Notes under the pieces: model-generated
What the model was told of the DNA's origin: nothing
Databases searched by the model: none
The model's input: the letters and a program-made list of their open reading frames with translations, nothing else
Part shown: positions 9,364 through 18,660 of the stretch, piece after piece
Layout of the letters: every line of letters starts with the position of its first letter
Position numbering within the stretch: the first letter of the stretch is position 1
From: an uncultured Clostridia bacterium
Lineage (GTDB): Bacteria > Bacillota > Clostridia > Christensenellales > Aristaeellaceae
DNA: 46,715 nt
Direction of reading: 5' to 3'
Assembly: GCA_934647235.1 (NCBI GenBank)
Contig: CAKUFG010000022.1
Coordinates: forward strand, 1-46,715
Program-made: the position numbers and the translations under genes

Positions 9364-11070
9364 TTACTTAGCAGCAGTGAGTTCAGCGCGCGTGTTGATA
9401 ATCTTCTGGGCTTCAGCCAGGTAATAGTCCGTCAGTTCACGGTATCCCAGGCCCTCCGCCTTTTCAACCATTTCCTTGTACAGCGCGTTGTAGTGCTCGT
9501 CATTTTCAGCGTAGGCCATCTTCCAGCTATACTGCTTAATGACATCGCCAACCTGCGTCTGGACAAGCTCCATATCCATGCTCAGCGTGCTCAGACCGGC
9601 CAGACCAGCATAGGACTCGTTGCCGGAGGCAACCAGCACCTTGTTTTCCACCGCCCACTCATAAATGTTCAGCGCATTGTAATCTTCTCTCCACTGCTGC
9701 GTTACCTGATCCACCGGCAGGGACAGATAGGAGGACCACATCAGATAGTTAACGGCTTCGCCCGTAGTGGCGGTAATGGAAGACGCAGCGCGAGGAGGAT
9801 ACTCCAGCTTGAATTTGCCGTCCTGATAGGTACCGCCGCCCCACTCGTCGGGAATAACCGTATTGGGATCCTGCACGCACTTCAGACCAAATTCCGTCAG
9901 CTCCGCTTTACCCTCGGCATTGTAATCCCAGACAAGCCCCTTCGGGCCAACGCGGGATTCCATAGCGCCTTCATCCGTGCACAGCCAGTCGATAAACTGC
10001 ATAATACGCGCAGGGTCTTTGGCCTTCGCGCCAATACCGAAGGTGCGGAAGCTGCCATACTCGCTCACGCCCCAGGAATAAGGTGCGCCGGTCTTCATGG
10101 GAACAGGCAGAATCGCCCGGCCAGCGTCCGTATTTGCAGGGGTGTTATAGCCGCCGTTGCCCGCCGCAGAAAACAGCACACGGCCCGCCGCTACCTTGGA
10201 AGACCACTCAGAATAGGTCTGCGTAATAGAATCAGGATCCAGCAGTCCCATCTGGTTGGCCTGGTACATCCAGCGCACGCCCTGCATATAGTAGCTGTTT
10301 TCATCCAGCAGCTCCTGCACCTTATCCTCCGTGCCGTGCACCAGCACCATGCCCTGAGAATCAAAGCCATTGTAAAGTGCAAACCACTTTGCAAAGGTCT
10401 GGAAGTTACCGTCCCAATCCGGGAAATAGCTGACGCCATATACGGTCTGCCCATCCTCGTTGAAAGGATAAAGCTCCTGCATTTTCTTCAGAACCGGAAG
10501 ATAATCCCACATGTCATTGATTTCCGGAGAACCGACGGCCTTGTACAGGTCATAGCGCAGCTGCGGCACATTGCAGGATGTGGAAGCGTAGGAAAGGCCG
10601 GATACCAGCGCGTCATGCACCAGGGCCCAGACCGCGCCTTCCTTATCGCCGGCATACTGCAGCTGAGCGCGTTTGATCAGGTTCGGCATATTTTCAGAAA
10701 TGAAGGGAGCGTTTTCCTTCAGAAAATCCCCCTGATTCATATCAAAGAGCAGCCCCAGATCGCGCGCATCCAGAAAGTCCTGGCTGGTCGCGCTGCCAAA
10801 GTTCAGCAGCTCGCCCAGATCATTGGTCGCCATCTTGGTAGCCAGCTTCGAGGCGCCGCCCTCCAGGTTGGTCGCAGTAATGTTCAGCGCAATGTTAAAC
10901 TTGTCCTTGATCAGTTTTCCAAACCAGCCGGACTGAATGCCCGCGAAATTGGCATTCTGCGAAAGAACGTCAATTTCATAGTAAGGAAGCTCCTCCGCCA
11001 TTGCCGCCGGCAGTGCCAGGCAGCTGAGCAGCAGTACGATCGTCAGTAGAGCGCAGGTCAGTTTTCTCAT
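9364..11070 (-). CDS. Carbohydrate ABC transporter extracellular solute-binding protein
   Basis: 568-residue secreted binding protein for an oligosaccharide importer. The signal peptide MRKLTCALLTIVLLLSCLALPAAMA could be cut after AMA; the LLSC inside it resembles a lipobox only weakly, so lipid anchoring is unresolved. The mature part resembles LipO/YtcQ-type large binding proteins that pair with YteP/YtcP permeases. The ATG chosen is the one 8 nt after AAAGGAG; a GTG 9 nt further upstream overlaps the ribosome site. No ATPase is encoded here, as is usual for this class, which shares an MsmX-type ATPase (established for the family; not in this window). Confidence 0.87.
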   Translation of the reverse strand: MRKLTCALLTIVLLLSCLALPAAMAEELPYYEIDVLSQNANFAGIQSGWFGKLIKDKFNIALNITATNLEGGASKLATKMATNDLGELLNFGSATSQDFLDARDLGLLFDMNQGDFLKENAPFISENMPNLIKRAQLQYAGDKEGAVWALVHDALVSGLSYASTSCNVPQLRYDLYKAVGSPEINDMWDYLPVLKKMQELYPFNEDGQTVYGVSYFPDWDGNFQTFAKWFALYNGFDSQGMVLVHGTEDKVQELLDENSYYMQGVRWMYQANQMGLLDPDSITQTYSEWSSKVAAGRVLFSAAGNGGYNTPANTDAGRAILPVPMKTGAPYSWGVSEYGSFRTFGIGAKAKDPARIMQFIDWLCTDEGAMESRVGPKGLVWDYNAEGKAELTEFGLKCVQDPNTVIPDEWGGGTYQDGKFKLEYPPRAASSITATTGEAVNYLMWSSYLSLPVDQVTQQWREDYNALNIYEWAVENKVLVASGNESYAGLAGLSTLSMDMELVQTQVGDVIKQYSWKMAYAENDEHYNALYKEMVEKAEGLGYRELTDYYLAEAQKIINTRAELTAAK

Positions 11071-11104
11071 GTGGGTCACTCCTTTTTTTATTTTCGAAAG
11101 AGCA

Positions 11105-12040
11105 TCAGCCCTTTACGGCCCCAATCATAATTCCCTTTACAAAGAAGCGCTGGAAGTAGGGATATACCAGCAGGATCGGCAGAACAACGATCATGGAAAC
11201 GGTCATTTTAATGGACGTTGACGTTTGCGTTACCGCAAGGTTGGCCAGCATCTCGGAGGATTCCGAGCTCTTGATAATTGCAGCCAGCGCATCCGCTTCC
11301 TTCATATAACGATACAGAATAAACTGCAGCGTATACAGCTTTGAATCCGTAATCAGATAAAGCGTATCCTGAAAGGAATTCCACTGTCCGACGGCCGCGA
11401 ACACAGTAATCGTCGCCAGAATCGGAACGCACACCGGCAGTATGATCTTAGAAAAGCGCATCATATAGCCAGCGCCGTCTATCTGAGCTGCATCCTCCAG
11501 CACCTGCGGAATGCTCTCAATGTAGGTCTTCACCAGAATGATGTTATAGGGCGACACAATGGTTGGAATGATGTATACCCAGAAGCTGTTGAGCATTTTC
11601 AGGTTCATCATGTTGATATACCAGGGGATAATACCCGCATTGAAATACATGGTAATCACAATGAAGCGATAGCACAGCTTATGGCCCAGCATATCCTGCT
11701 TGCTCATCAGATATCCTACGAACGCCGAGGCCAGCACCGTCAGCGAGCTGCCCAGAACCGTGCGCGCCAGCGAAATCAGCGCCGCGCTGGAAAGGCCGCG
11801 AATTTTGAATACCTGCACATAGTTCTGAAAGTGGATTTCTTTGGGAAGCAAGGTAATCAGCCCTCGCGCGGACAGATCGTTATTGCTGATGGTATTGATA
11901 AAGAGATAGTAAAAAGGGAAAACGCACATAAGCATGAAAATCGTAAAAACTGTAACGTTTACCACATCGAATACGACGTCGCCAACCGTGCGGCGCAGGA
12001 ACGGCTTCGGGGCTGCTGCCCGTTTTTGTGTTTTCTGCAT
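11105..12040 (-). CDS. Carbohydrate ABC transporter permease (YtcP/MalG type)
   Basis: 311-residue membrane protein with six predicted membrane helices, the first at about 20-45. The EAA loop, EDAAQIDGAGYMMRFSKIILP near residue 183, contacts the ATPase. The C-terminus PYFQRFFVKGIMIGAVKG is typical of YtcP-like permeases. AAGGAG lies 9 nt before ATG. It pairs with the permease encoded 13 bp upstream and the binding protein downstream. Confidence 0.92.
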   Translation of the reverse strand: MQKTQKRAAAPKPFLRRTVGDVVFDVVNVTVFTIFMLMCVFPFYYLFINTISNNDLSARGLITLLPKEIHFQNYVQVFKIRGLSSAALISLARTVLGSSLTVLASAFVGYLMSKQDMLGHKLCYRFIVITMYFNAGIIPWYINMMNLKMLNSFWVYIIPTIVSPYNIILVKTYIESIPQVLEDAAQIDGAGYMMRFSKIILPVCVPILATITVFAAVGQWNSFQDTLYLITDSKLYTLQFILYRYMKEADALAAIIKSSESSEMLANLAVTQTSTSIKMTVSMIVVLPILLVYPYFQRFFVKGIMIGAVKG

Positions 12041-12053
12041 GACTCTTATCTCC

Positions 12054-12980
12054 TTACATCAGAGAATTTCCGCGGATCATCTTGCTTGCCGTATTCGCCA
12101 CCAGCAAAAGCGTTACGCTGACGATGGATTTAAGCATACCGATCGCCGTTGCCAGAGAGAAGTTTCTGCCTACCATGCCGATATTGTAAACGTACAGGTC
12201 CAGCACCTCGATGGTTTCCTTGTTCATGGCATTTTGGAAAACGAAATAGCTTTCCATGCCCGTGTTTATCAGGTTGCCGATGCTCAGCATCAGCAAAACA
12301 AAGAATGTCGGAAGCAGGCCCGGCACGGTAATGTGCCACATCTGCTGATAGCGGTTCGCGCCGTCTACCTGGGCCGCTTCATACAGCTCCGTATCAATTC
12401 CCGCGATCGCTGCCAGGTACATAATAGCGCTCCAGCCCAACCCTTTCCACAGCTGCCACAGCGTCATCTTAAGCCAGATATGACTTGGATCCGCCAGGAA
12501 GTTGATGCCCTTGTCAATCCAGCCAAAGGATATCAGAATGCGATTGACAAAGCCTGTATCTACAGAGAACAATGAGAAAGCAACGGAGTATACAAGCACC
12601 CAGCTGATGAAATTGGGCAATGTCGTCAGGATCTGTACCGTCTTGCGATAACGCTTGGAACGAATCTCCGAAAGAAAGATTGCAAAGGCCACCGGGCAAA
12701 CCGATGTGATCAAATGCAGGCCGCTCATTGCCAGAGTGTTGATCATTACCCGGATCACTTCTTTGGTTTGCGCGGGCGTATTGACCAGTCGCTTGAACCA
12801 CTTGAAGCCTACGTATTCGCACCGGCTAAGCGGGAAACCAGGGCGATAATTATAGAAAGCGTACCGCCACCCGGTAAGCGGAAGGTATGAAAAGATAAAA
12901 ACCAACGCTAAAAATGGAAGCACCATCACCAGCAGCTTTACACTGTCCTTTCTGATGTGCAGCTTTCTTTTACTTCCCAT
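12054..12980 (-). CDS. Carbohydrate ABC transporter permease (YteP/LplB type)
   Basis: 308-residue inner-membrane permease, first gene of the carbohydrate operon. The N-terminus is basic; the first helix is LLVMVLPFLALVFIFSYLP. GWRYAFYNYRPG and the EAA loop YEAAQVDGANRYQQMWHITVPG (about 212-233) are hallmarks of LplB/YteP. The C-terminal NTASKMIRGNSLM also fits. AAAGGA lies 9 nt before ATG. Confidence 0.92.
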   Translation of the reverse strand: MGSKRKLHIRKDSVKLLVMVLPFLALVFIFSYLPLTGWRYAFYNYRPGFPLSRCEYVGFKWFKRLVNTPAQTKEVIRVMINTLAMSGLHLITSVCPVAFAIFLSEIRSKRYRKTVQILTTLPNFISWVLVYSVAFSLFSVDTGFVNRILISFGWIDKGINFLADPSHIWLKMTLWQLWKGLGWSAIMYLAAIAGIDTELYEAAQVDGANRYQQMWHITVPGLLPTFFVLLMLSIGNLINTGMESYFVFQNAMNKETIEVLDLYVYNIGMVGRNFSLATAIGMLKSIVSVTLLLVANTASKMIRGNSLM

Positions 12981-13038
12981 GTTGCAACGTTCCTTTCGCG
13001 CTTTTGCTTATTTGCTTTATCTGTCCTTTTTCCATTTT

Positions 13039-13067
13039 ATTTTATACATCTTTTAATGCTGTAACAA
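13039..13067 (-). promoter_or_regulatory. Probable promoter of the carbohydrate ABC/GH operon
   Basis: Minus-strand TTGTTA (13062-13067), 17-bp spacer, TAAAAT (13039-13044), about 60 bp before the first permease. A TATAAA overlaps the -10. The YesN-like regulator at 14710-16047 is a likely activator; no operator could be recognised. Confidence 0.55.
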
Positions 13068-13154
13068 TGCAGGTTTTTTTGATTCGATTGTACATTCTTA
13101 TGATCATCTCGGCCGTCTCCGCACAGCTCAAATGCCTGCAATGCCCAGTCCGCC

Positions 13155-14558
13155 TCAATTGGCAGGCGTTCCCTGCGCCAGGATTTCCCGCCGTTTCTCC
13201 GCGCCCTCGCGCCATTTCTGCGAGCGCCATCTATGCAGCAATATGAAGCCGCGCGTCAGCTCATCCAGTGCAAACGCCGTCCATACGCCGTACAGCCCCC
13301 ATCCCAGGCAGATCGCCAGCAGGTACGAGCCGCCCACGGATACCAGCCAGCCGCTGCCCTGGTTTACAATCAGCTGATAGGTAACATCCCCCGTAGCCTG
13401 CAAAGAGCCGGATATCGTGTTGTTCAGGGCACGGCCGATTTCCACCACAAAATCAATCAGAAAAACGTTGGCGGCAATTTGAATAATCACGGGATCAGCC
13501 GTAAACAGGCGTATCAGCGGCATGCGGACGCAAATCAGCAAAAGCGAAAACAGCGCGTTGGTAATCAGCGCAATGCGCGTTACCAGGCTGCGGATTTGGT
13601 TTGCCTCTTCATAATTGCCAGCCCCCACTCGATATCCCACCATAATGGTGCTGGCCTGGCCAAACGCCATGCCCACCAGCGCAATATAATGCACAAGGTT
13701 GTTTACATACACCTTGGCCGCCACCATAGCGCCGCCCGAAAGGGCAACGACGGCGGTTGTCATCAGCTGGCTGAGCGAATACGCCAGATTGTTCAGCCCG
13801 CCCGGAATGCCGATGGACAGCGCCAGGCCAATCTCTTTTTTGGGGAACGGCTTGAGCAGCTTCAGCGATACCCTTAAGCTTGTGCGTGCAATAATTACGC
13901 AGGCGATTACCAATCCTCCCAGACGTCCGATCATGCTGGCAAGCGCAATGCCTGTAACCGGATCAATATTCAGGATTTCAGGATGATAAACCACCAGGTA
14001 ATCGCCAATCAGATTGATCACATTAATTGTAAGGTTAATCGCCAAAGGCGCCTTTACATGTCCCAGCGAGCGGCAAATACTGTTAAGCACAATCTCCACG
14101 CACGGAATCACCATAAGGCCGCCGCATATGCGCATATACCGAGCCGCCGCGTCTATGGAATAGCTGTCCAGCTTCATAATCGTCAGCAGGCCCTCTGAAA
14201 AGAAGAAAAAGATCAGGCCCATCACAAGGCCGAGCACCAGGTTTGCCGCCAGCGCAATGGTGGCCAGGCGATTGATCTGCTGCTTGTTTTTCATGCCTAC
14301 GGCCTGGTTAATGCACACAATAATGCCTGTAGAAACAGCGGAGGAGAGAATCAGGCACAGGTTGATATACTGGCCGGAAACGCTGACAGCGCTGACCACC
14401 TGATCGGAAACCCGGCTCATAAAAGCAACGTCCACCAGGTTAACGGTGGAGCGCAGCACATTTTCCAGCAGAATCGGCAGCGCCAGCTGCCCCAATCCAA
14501 TGTTCTCCGGGCTTTGCTTTCTTTGTTCTTTTGAGGTCCAGAACAAGCCTTTTGTCAT
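13155..14558 (-). CDS. MATE family efflux transporter
   Basis: 467-residue, 12-helix cation-coupled exporter of the MatE family. Recognisable parts: IGLGQLALPILLENVLRSTVNLVDVAFMSRVSD at the N-terminus, repeated in the second half as LALSIGIPGGLNNLAYSLSQLMTTAVV, the usual two-fold pseudo-repeat. The start used here is the ATG 7 nt after AAAGGAG; an upstream in-frame ATG at 14669 has no ribosome site and runs through a terminator. It stands between the two-component system and the sugar operon on the same strand, preceded by its own terminator. Substrate unknown. Confidence 0.9.
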   Translation of the reverse strand: MTKGLFWTSKEQRKQSPENIGLGQLALPILLENVLRSTVNLVDVAFMSRVSDQVVSAVSVSGQYINLCLILSSAVSTGIIVCINQAVGMKNKQQINRLATIALAANLVLGLVMGLIFFFFSEGLLTIMKLDSYSIDAAARYMRICGGLMVIPCVEIVLNSICRSLGHVKAPLAINLTINVINLIGDYLVVYHPEILNIDPVTGIALASMIGRLGGLVIACVIIARTSLRVSLKLLKPFPKKEIGLALSIGIPGGLNNLAYSLSQLMTTAVVALSGGAMVAAKVYVNNLVHYIALVGMAFGQASTIMVGYRVGAGNYEEANQIRSLVTRIALITNALFSLLLICVRMPLIRLFTADPVIIQIAANVFLIDFVVEIGRALNNTISGSLQATGDVTYQLIVNQGSGWLVSVGGSYLLAICLGWGLYGVWTAFALDELTRGFILLHRWRSQKWREGAEKRREILAQGTPAN

Positions 14559-14600
14559 AAAACGCTCCTTTCGCCACTCCGCCCAGAATTTACCAAAACG

Positions 14601-14654
14601 AAAAAGCCAGCGGATAGCATTGTATCTTTTTATACATTCTACCACGCTGGCTTT
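14601..14654 (-). terminator. Terminator of the YesM/YesN-like operon
   Basis: A perfect 10-bp stem, AAAGCCAGCG (14603-14612) with CGCTGGCTTT (14645-14654) and a 32-nt loop, is followed on the minus strand by TTTTTCG. It lies between the response regulator stop and the MATE start. Confidence 0.75.
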
Positions 14655-14709
14655 CATTGATATATGCACGTATTTACGTTGTATGGTACACGCTTTTTCT
14701 ATTTTTATC

Positions 14710-16047
14710 CTACGCCATCTCCTTTACCATCATCCGGAACGCACTCGGCGTCATATCCGTAATGCGCCGGAACATCTTGAAAAAGTAATGCGGCGTCTGA
14801 TACCCTACGGCTTCTGCAATCTCATTAAAGCTCTTTTCTTCGTTGCCAAGCATCATATAGCAGGCCTTATCTATCCGCACCAGATTGATGTATTCTACAA
14901 ACGTAACTCCCATTTCCCTATGGAACAGCGCAGAAAGATAGCTGGGCGCAATATATACCTGCTGCGCCACATAAGAAAGGCTGATCTCCTCCTGATAGTG
15001 CTGGGAAATCACGTCCTTCGCCGCAAGTATTCCTTTTGAGGCCGGAACCGGCATACCCGCCAGCGCGTTCAGCCATTTCAGCCAGCAATCGTATGCCGCC
15101 CCTTCCCCCGCTTCGCAGAGCGCTTTCATCAATCCTACCAGCTTCCAGGATTCCTGATGAATTTGAATCGCATCGCAAAAGCCGCCAATTTTTGAAAGGC
15201 TTTCCTGAAGCGGCTGGTTTTTTGTCATTTCATCCAGAATACAAGCCAGCTCCGTCCAGTCCTTCATTTGCCAGGCATTTATCGCCTTTCGCAAAGCCGC
15301 CTCCGTGCGATTCATCAAGGCGCTGTATGCCGCATGCAAATTCTCCAGCGCAGCCCGCGCCGGCTGAAAAGCCGTTATCTTCTGCTCTCTGAAATAAGCG
15401 GCGGCCGCGTCGGAAAAGCCCTCCATCTCCTGTTCCGGCACAACCATCAGGTCAAGGCAGTAATCGTTATGATCCCGTCCAAGCTCATAGCTGCGGGCAT
15501 ACAAATTCCGAGGGAACGACTTCAGCCATTCCCTGTCATGCGAAACGATCACAGCACAGCCCTTTTCCCCTGCAAAAATATCGTCGTCCGTCATCGGATG
15601 AAGCAAATCATTAATCAGCACATTATACTGAATAATCAGACGCAGGCTTGTTATCTGCTTCTGCCTGCGTACAGCGGCTTCATCCTTTGTTTTTTGCATA
15701 ACGCGCTCTACCAGGGCATAAAGCTGCTCTTTATCCAACGGCTTGAGCAAATAATCCTGCGTCTGCAGCTTCAAGGCCTGATGGGCATACTCAAATTCAT
15801 CATATCCAGTCAGCACGGCATAGTTTTCAGCGCCAAGCCCCCGAACCTTTTCTATCAGCTCCAGTCCCGTCATGCCCGGCATACGGATGTCCGTGATAAG
15901 CAGCTGCGGCCTTTCCTGTGCAAAGGCCTGCACCGCCTCCTGGGGATCATTGTATGTGATCACCTTCAGATCCGGCCAACGCCGCAGAAGAAAACGGGCT
16001 ACACCGTTGCAGATAATGCTCTCGTCGTCAACAACCATGATCTTCAT
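14710..16047 (-). CDS. AraC-family response regulator (YesN type)
   Basis: 445-residue two-component regulator. Receiver domain 1-120: acidic pocket D7-D8-E9, phosphoacceptor D53 in ITDIRMPG, T80 in LTGYDEFEYA, K102 in LLKPLDK. The middle 120-340 is a helical region of unknown role. The C-terminal AraC DNA-binding domain has two helix-turn-helix units: EISLSYVAQQVYIAPSYLSALFHREMGVTFVEYI and KSFNEIAEAVGYQTPHYFFKMFRRITDMTPSAFR. Its start overlaps the kinase stop by 4 nt (ATGA). YesN relatives usually activate a neighbouring carbohydrate ABC/GH operon; the one at 5364-12980 is the obvious target (inference). Confidence 0.93.
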   Translation of the reverse strand: MKIMVVDDESIICNGVARFLLRRWPDLKVITYNDPQEAVQAFAQERPQLLITDIRMPGMTGLELIEKVRGLGAENYAVLTGYDEFEYAHQALKLQTQDYLLKPLDKEQLYALVERVMQKTKDEAAVRRQKQITSLRLIIQYNVLINDLLHPMTDDDIFAGEKGCAVIVSHDREWLKSFPRNLYARSYELGRDHNDYCLDLMVVPEQEMEGFSDAAAAYFREQKITAFQPARAALENLHAAYSALMNRTEAALRKAINAWQMKDWTELACILDEMTKNQPLQESLSKIGGFCDAIQIHQESWKLVGLMKALCEAGEGAAYDCWLKWLNALAGMPVPASKGILAAKDVISQHYQEEISLSYVAQQVYIAPSYLSALFHREMGVTFVEYINLVRIDKACYMMLGNEEKSFNEIAEAVGYQTPHYFFKMFRRITDMTPSAFRMMVKEMA

Positions 16048-17786
16048 GCCAATTTCTCCTTCTTATCTGCCTGGATGCGCACACGGCACAGCGTCCCCTC
16101 ATCAGGGGTGCTGAACAGCTCTATCCCGGAATTCTCTCCAAAGAACATTTTCAAGCGCTTATGCACATTCATGATGCCAATACCGCCCTGCTCCTGGTTC
16201 AGCGGTTTGTCCGTCCCCAGCGACTGCTTGATCTCTGCCAGCCTGTCCGGCGAAATTCCAACGCCGTTATCCTGTACATCAATCAGCAGATAGTTCTCCT
16301 GCCTGTATATATGCACCTGGACATACCGGTTCCCCTTCGATCTGGAAATGCCGTGATGCACGCTGTTTTCTACCAAGGGCTGCAGAATAAATCTGGGGCA
16401 TTTCATATTCGCAATATCCGCGTCGCAGATAATCTCATAATCCAGATTAGAGTAACGCAGCTTGTTAAGCATCAGATAGTTCTTGATGTTTTCCAGCTCC
16501 CGCGTCAGCTCAATCTCCTGCTCCTTACCGCTGATGCAGCTGCGCATCAGCTTTCCGAGCACAAACAGCATATCAGCCACTTCGTTATCATCGTGCTCGT
16601 CAGCCATCATCCGCAGGGTTTCCAACGTATTATATAGAAAATGCGGCTGAATCTGCGCCTGCAGCGCGCTGAAACGCGCTGTCTGCTGCATAGCCTGCGC
16701 CATTCTTTCCTGCTCCGATATCTCCACCAATTGCTTCTGCAATTGATTATAGTTCCGTGCCAGGATGCCGATTTCATCCTCTCCGGCAATCTCAATCGGC
16801 CTCAGCGAGTCCAGCTGCTTTACCTGCGATTGCAGACAGATCTGCTTGTTCAGCAGCTTAATGCGCTTTGTTACGCCCACATAATTCAAATATGCGGATA
16901 TAAACATTGTTATCAGCAGCACTGCCACAATGTAGATTAAGAAGCGGATAGAGCCCAGGATCATATGATAGGAGGGCTCAGCCGTTCCCGTCGCAACAAA
17001 AGCCAACCCTACTGCATCGCAGTAAATCGTGATTGCATAATCCGAAAAGGAAAGCGCGTGGTAGCCCTCCGCATACATCTGCAGATTTTTCAGCTTATCC
17101 AGCTCCGCCTGGTCTGCGCTTGTAGAATAAAAAACACCGTTGTCCTTGCTGCTCTTTATGATGCAGTCGCCGCCGATAATCTTGGCCATACTGTCCGTAA
17201 TATCAGAAAAAATATACCTTGTCAGCTGCATTTCAATCACGCCGACTGGCACAGCATCCTTATACACCGTTTGAATCCAGCTGGTATCGCTGCCATTTTC
17301 TCGTTCATTCGCGGTAAAATACCAGCCAGTATACTGCGCTGCAGACCAAAGCGGCAGCCTCTCTCTTGCTGCCGGACTGGCATATTCTGTTGCATATAGA
17401 ACCGTGTTTCTCACCTTGCTGTGATTGGCGGATGCTCCCGTGATAAGTGCCTTTGCTTTATCGTAGTATTCATCGGCCTTCGTTTCGTCTGCCAGCGTCA
17501 GGAAAGCCGTCGTTTGCTGGCTGGATGCAATCACGTTTGAAATCGCCTTTATGCGCAGCATATCCGTCTCAAATGTATCTACTACATACCGGCAATACTG
17601 ATAGCTTTTCTGCGCGCTTTGCTGCGCCAGGTTCAAATACATCACGCTGGAGAACATAATTATGCATACCGCTAACGGAATAACCAGCAGCACAATTTGA
17701 ACAATCAGGGTTTTGCTGGAAATACTGATATTCAGCCATGAATCAATCAGGCTGAAATGCCGTTTTCCCTTTTCAGCGTTTGTCAT
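16044..17786 (-). CDS. Sensor histidine kinase (YesM type)
   Basis: Membrane sensor kinase, 580 residues from the chosen ATG, which has AAGGAG 7 nt upstream; an upstream ATG at 17819 lacks a ribosome site. Membrane helices at about 25-49 and 279-301 enclose an extracellular sensing domain of about 225 residues. Then come a HAMP-like linker, the His_kinase dimerisation motif QAQIQPHFLYNTLETL with phosphoacceptor H382, the N-box LVENSVHHG (471-479), and the ATP lid motif DNGVGIS (506-512). It probably senses an extracellular sugar or a binding-protein complex and phosphorylates the overlapping YesN-like regulator. Confidence 0.93.
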   Translation of the reverse strand: MTNAEKGKRHFSLIDSWLNISISSKTLIVQIVLLVIPLAVCIIMFSSVMYLNLAQQSAQKSYQYCRYVVDTFETDMLRIKAISNVIASSQQTTAFLTLADETKADEYYDKAKALITGASANHSKVRNTVLYATEYASPAARERLPLWSAAQYTGWYFTANERENGSDTSWIQTVYKDAVPVGVIEMQLTRYIFSDITDSMAKIIGGDCIIKSSKDNGVFYSTSADQAELDKLKNLQMYAEGYHALSFSDYAITIYCDAVGLAFVATGTAEPSYHMILGSIRFLIYIVAVLLITMFISAYLNYVGVTKRIKLLNKQICLQSQVKQLDSLRPIEIAGEDEIGILARNYNQLQKQLVEISEQERMAQAMQQTARFSALQAQIQPHFLYNTLETLRMMADEHDDNEVADMLFVLGKLMRSCISGKEQEIELTRELENIKNYLMLNKLRYSNLDYEIICDADIANMKCPRFILQPLVENSVHHGISRSKGNRYVQVHIYRQENYLLIDVQDNGVGISPDRLAEIKQSLGTDKPLNQEQGGIGIMNVHKRLKMFFGENSGIELFSTPDEGTLCRVRIQADKKEKLA

Positions 17787-17866
17787 ACACGTCTCCTTGC
17801 GAAAGAACAGCTGCTTCATATCAAAATGCTAATCCGGATAACGCCTGTCAGCTTCCGCCGCACTGT

Positions 17867-17895
17867 ATTATATCTTAGTTTATTTGCTCTGTCAA
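17867..17895 (-). promoter_or_regulatory. Consensus promoter of the two-component operon
   Basis: Minus-strand TTGACA (17890-17895), exactly 17 bp, TATAAT (17867-17872): a full match to the sigma-A consensus, about 80 bp before the kinase start codon. Confidence 0.88.
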
Positions 17896-17920
17896 ATCCG
17901 GTTGAATAGCGTCAGAATAA

Positions 17921-17962
17921 AGCAAAAGCCCCTGCTTCCGTTTTTTACAGAAGCAGGGACTC
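17921..17962 (-). terminator. Terminator of the SSB-like/deacetylase operon
   Basis: CCCTGCTTC (17930-17938) pairs with GAAGCAGGG (17950-17958). On the minus strand it is followed by GCTTTTGCTTTATT. Confidence 0.7.
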
Positions 17963-17981
17963 TGAAAGCCCTTTTCTCTTC

Positions 17982-18653
17982 TTACTGCAGCGCTCCGCTA
18001 TATCCCGGCCTTGATGGCGCGTCATGCTCGGCCAGGGGCGCGCCCGCGGCGCTTTCCAGCGTCAGGCGGCTGACGGATACCTCGTAGGCCGTGCGCTCCT
18101 GCACGGTGCCGTCGGGCAGCTGCTTTTGATACACGCGGCTCTGGAAGCGGCCCTGCAGCTGCACATGGTCGCCCACGTTCAGGCCCGAGGCAAAGCGCGC
18201 CGTGCGCCCCCAGGCGATGCAGGGGATATAATCGCTCTTGCCGTAGGATCGATTGACGGCCAGCATCAGGTCGGCAATCTCGCGGCCAAAGGGCGTGGTG
18301 CGGAAGGACGGCGGCTTGCACAGCGCGCCGGAGAGGAACACAGTGTTTGGGTTTTCCTCCTCGTCCACTGGGCGCAGATGCTGCGCAAAGGCCGTCAGCA
18401 GCAGCCTGCCCGCGCCGCCCATCACCTTGTTGTAGGATCGCAGCTGGCCGCCGATAGCCACGGTTGCGCCCTGCTGAAACTCCTCGCCCATCAGCCGCTC
18501 GCTGATGGTCAGCGGCAGCAGATCGAAGGCGCCGGACAATCGCGGCACGCTCAGCACTGTGCGGAAAAACGCCTCGCCGAACACCTCGTGGTCAAACTGC
18601 GGGTTCTCCATGATCACGCCGGTCAGGCTCAGTTGGTTGGTAGTAATTTCCAT
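17982..18653 (-). CDS. SSB-like protein with probable tandem OB folds
   Basis: 223-residue protein from the ATG at 18653 (GGAGGTG lies 10 nt upstream; an in-frame ATG 60 nt earlier overlaps the deacetylase gene and is unlikely). The second half, VFLSGALCKPPSFRTTPFGREIADLMLAVNR through PCIAWGRTARFASGLNVGDHVQLQGRFQSR, closely follows the SSB fold: beta strands, a W-G-K/R-like segment, then the GD.V.L.GR motif. The first half (LTGVIMENPQFDHE..FRTVLSVPR) looks like a second OB fold. It lacks the acidic DDDIPF tail of the housekeeping SSB, so it is probably an accessory single-stranded nucleic-acid binding protein. It follows the deacetylase gene by 7 nt. Confidence 0.75.
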   Translation of the reverse strand: MEITTNQLSLTGVIMENPQFDHEVFGEAFFRTVLSVPRLSGAFDLLPLTISERLMGEEFQQGATVAIGGQLRSYNKVMGGAGRLLLTAFAQHLRPVDEEENPNTVFLSGALCKPPSFRTTPFGREIADLMLAVNRSYGKSDYIPCIAWGRTARFASGLNVGDHVQLQGRFQSRVYQKQLPDGTVQERTAYEVSVSRLTLESAAGAPLAEHDAPSRPGYSGALQ

Positions 18654-18660
18654 AAAAACG

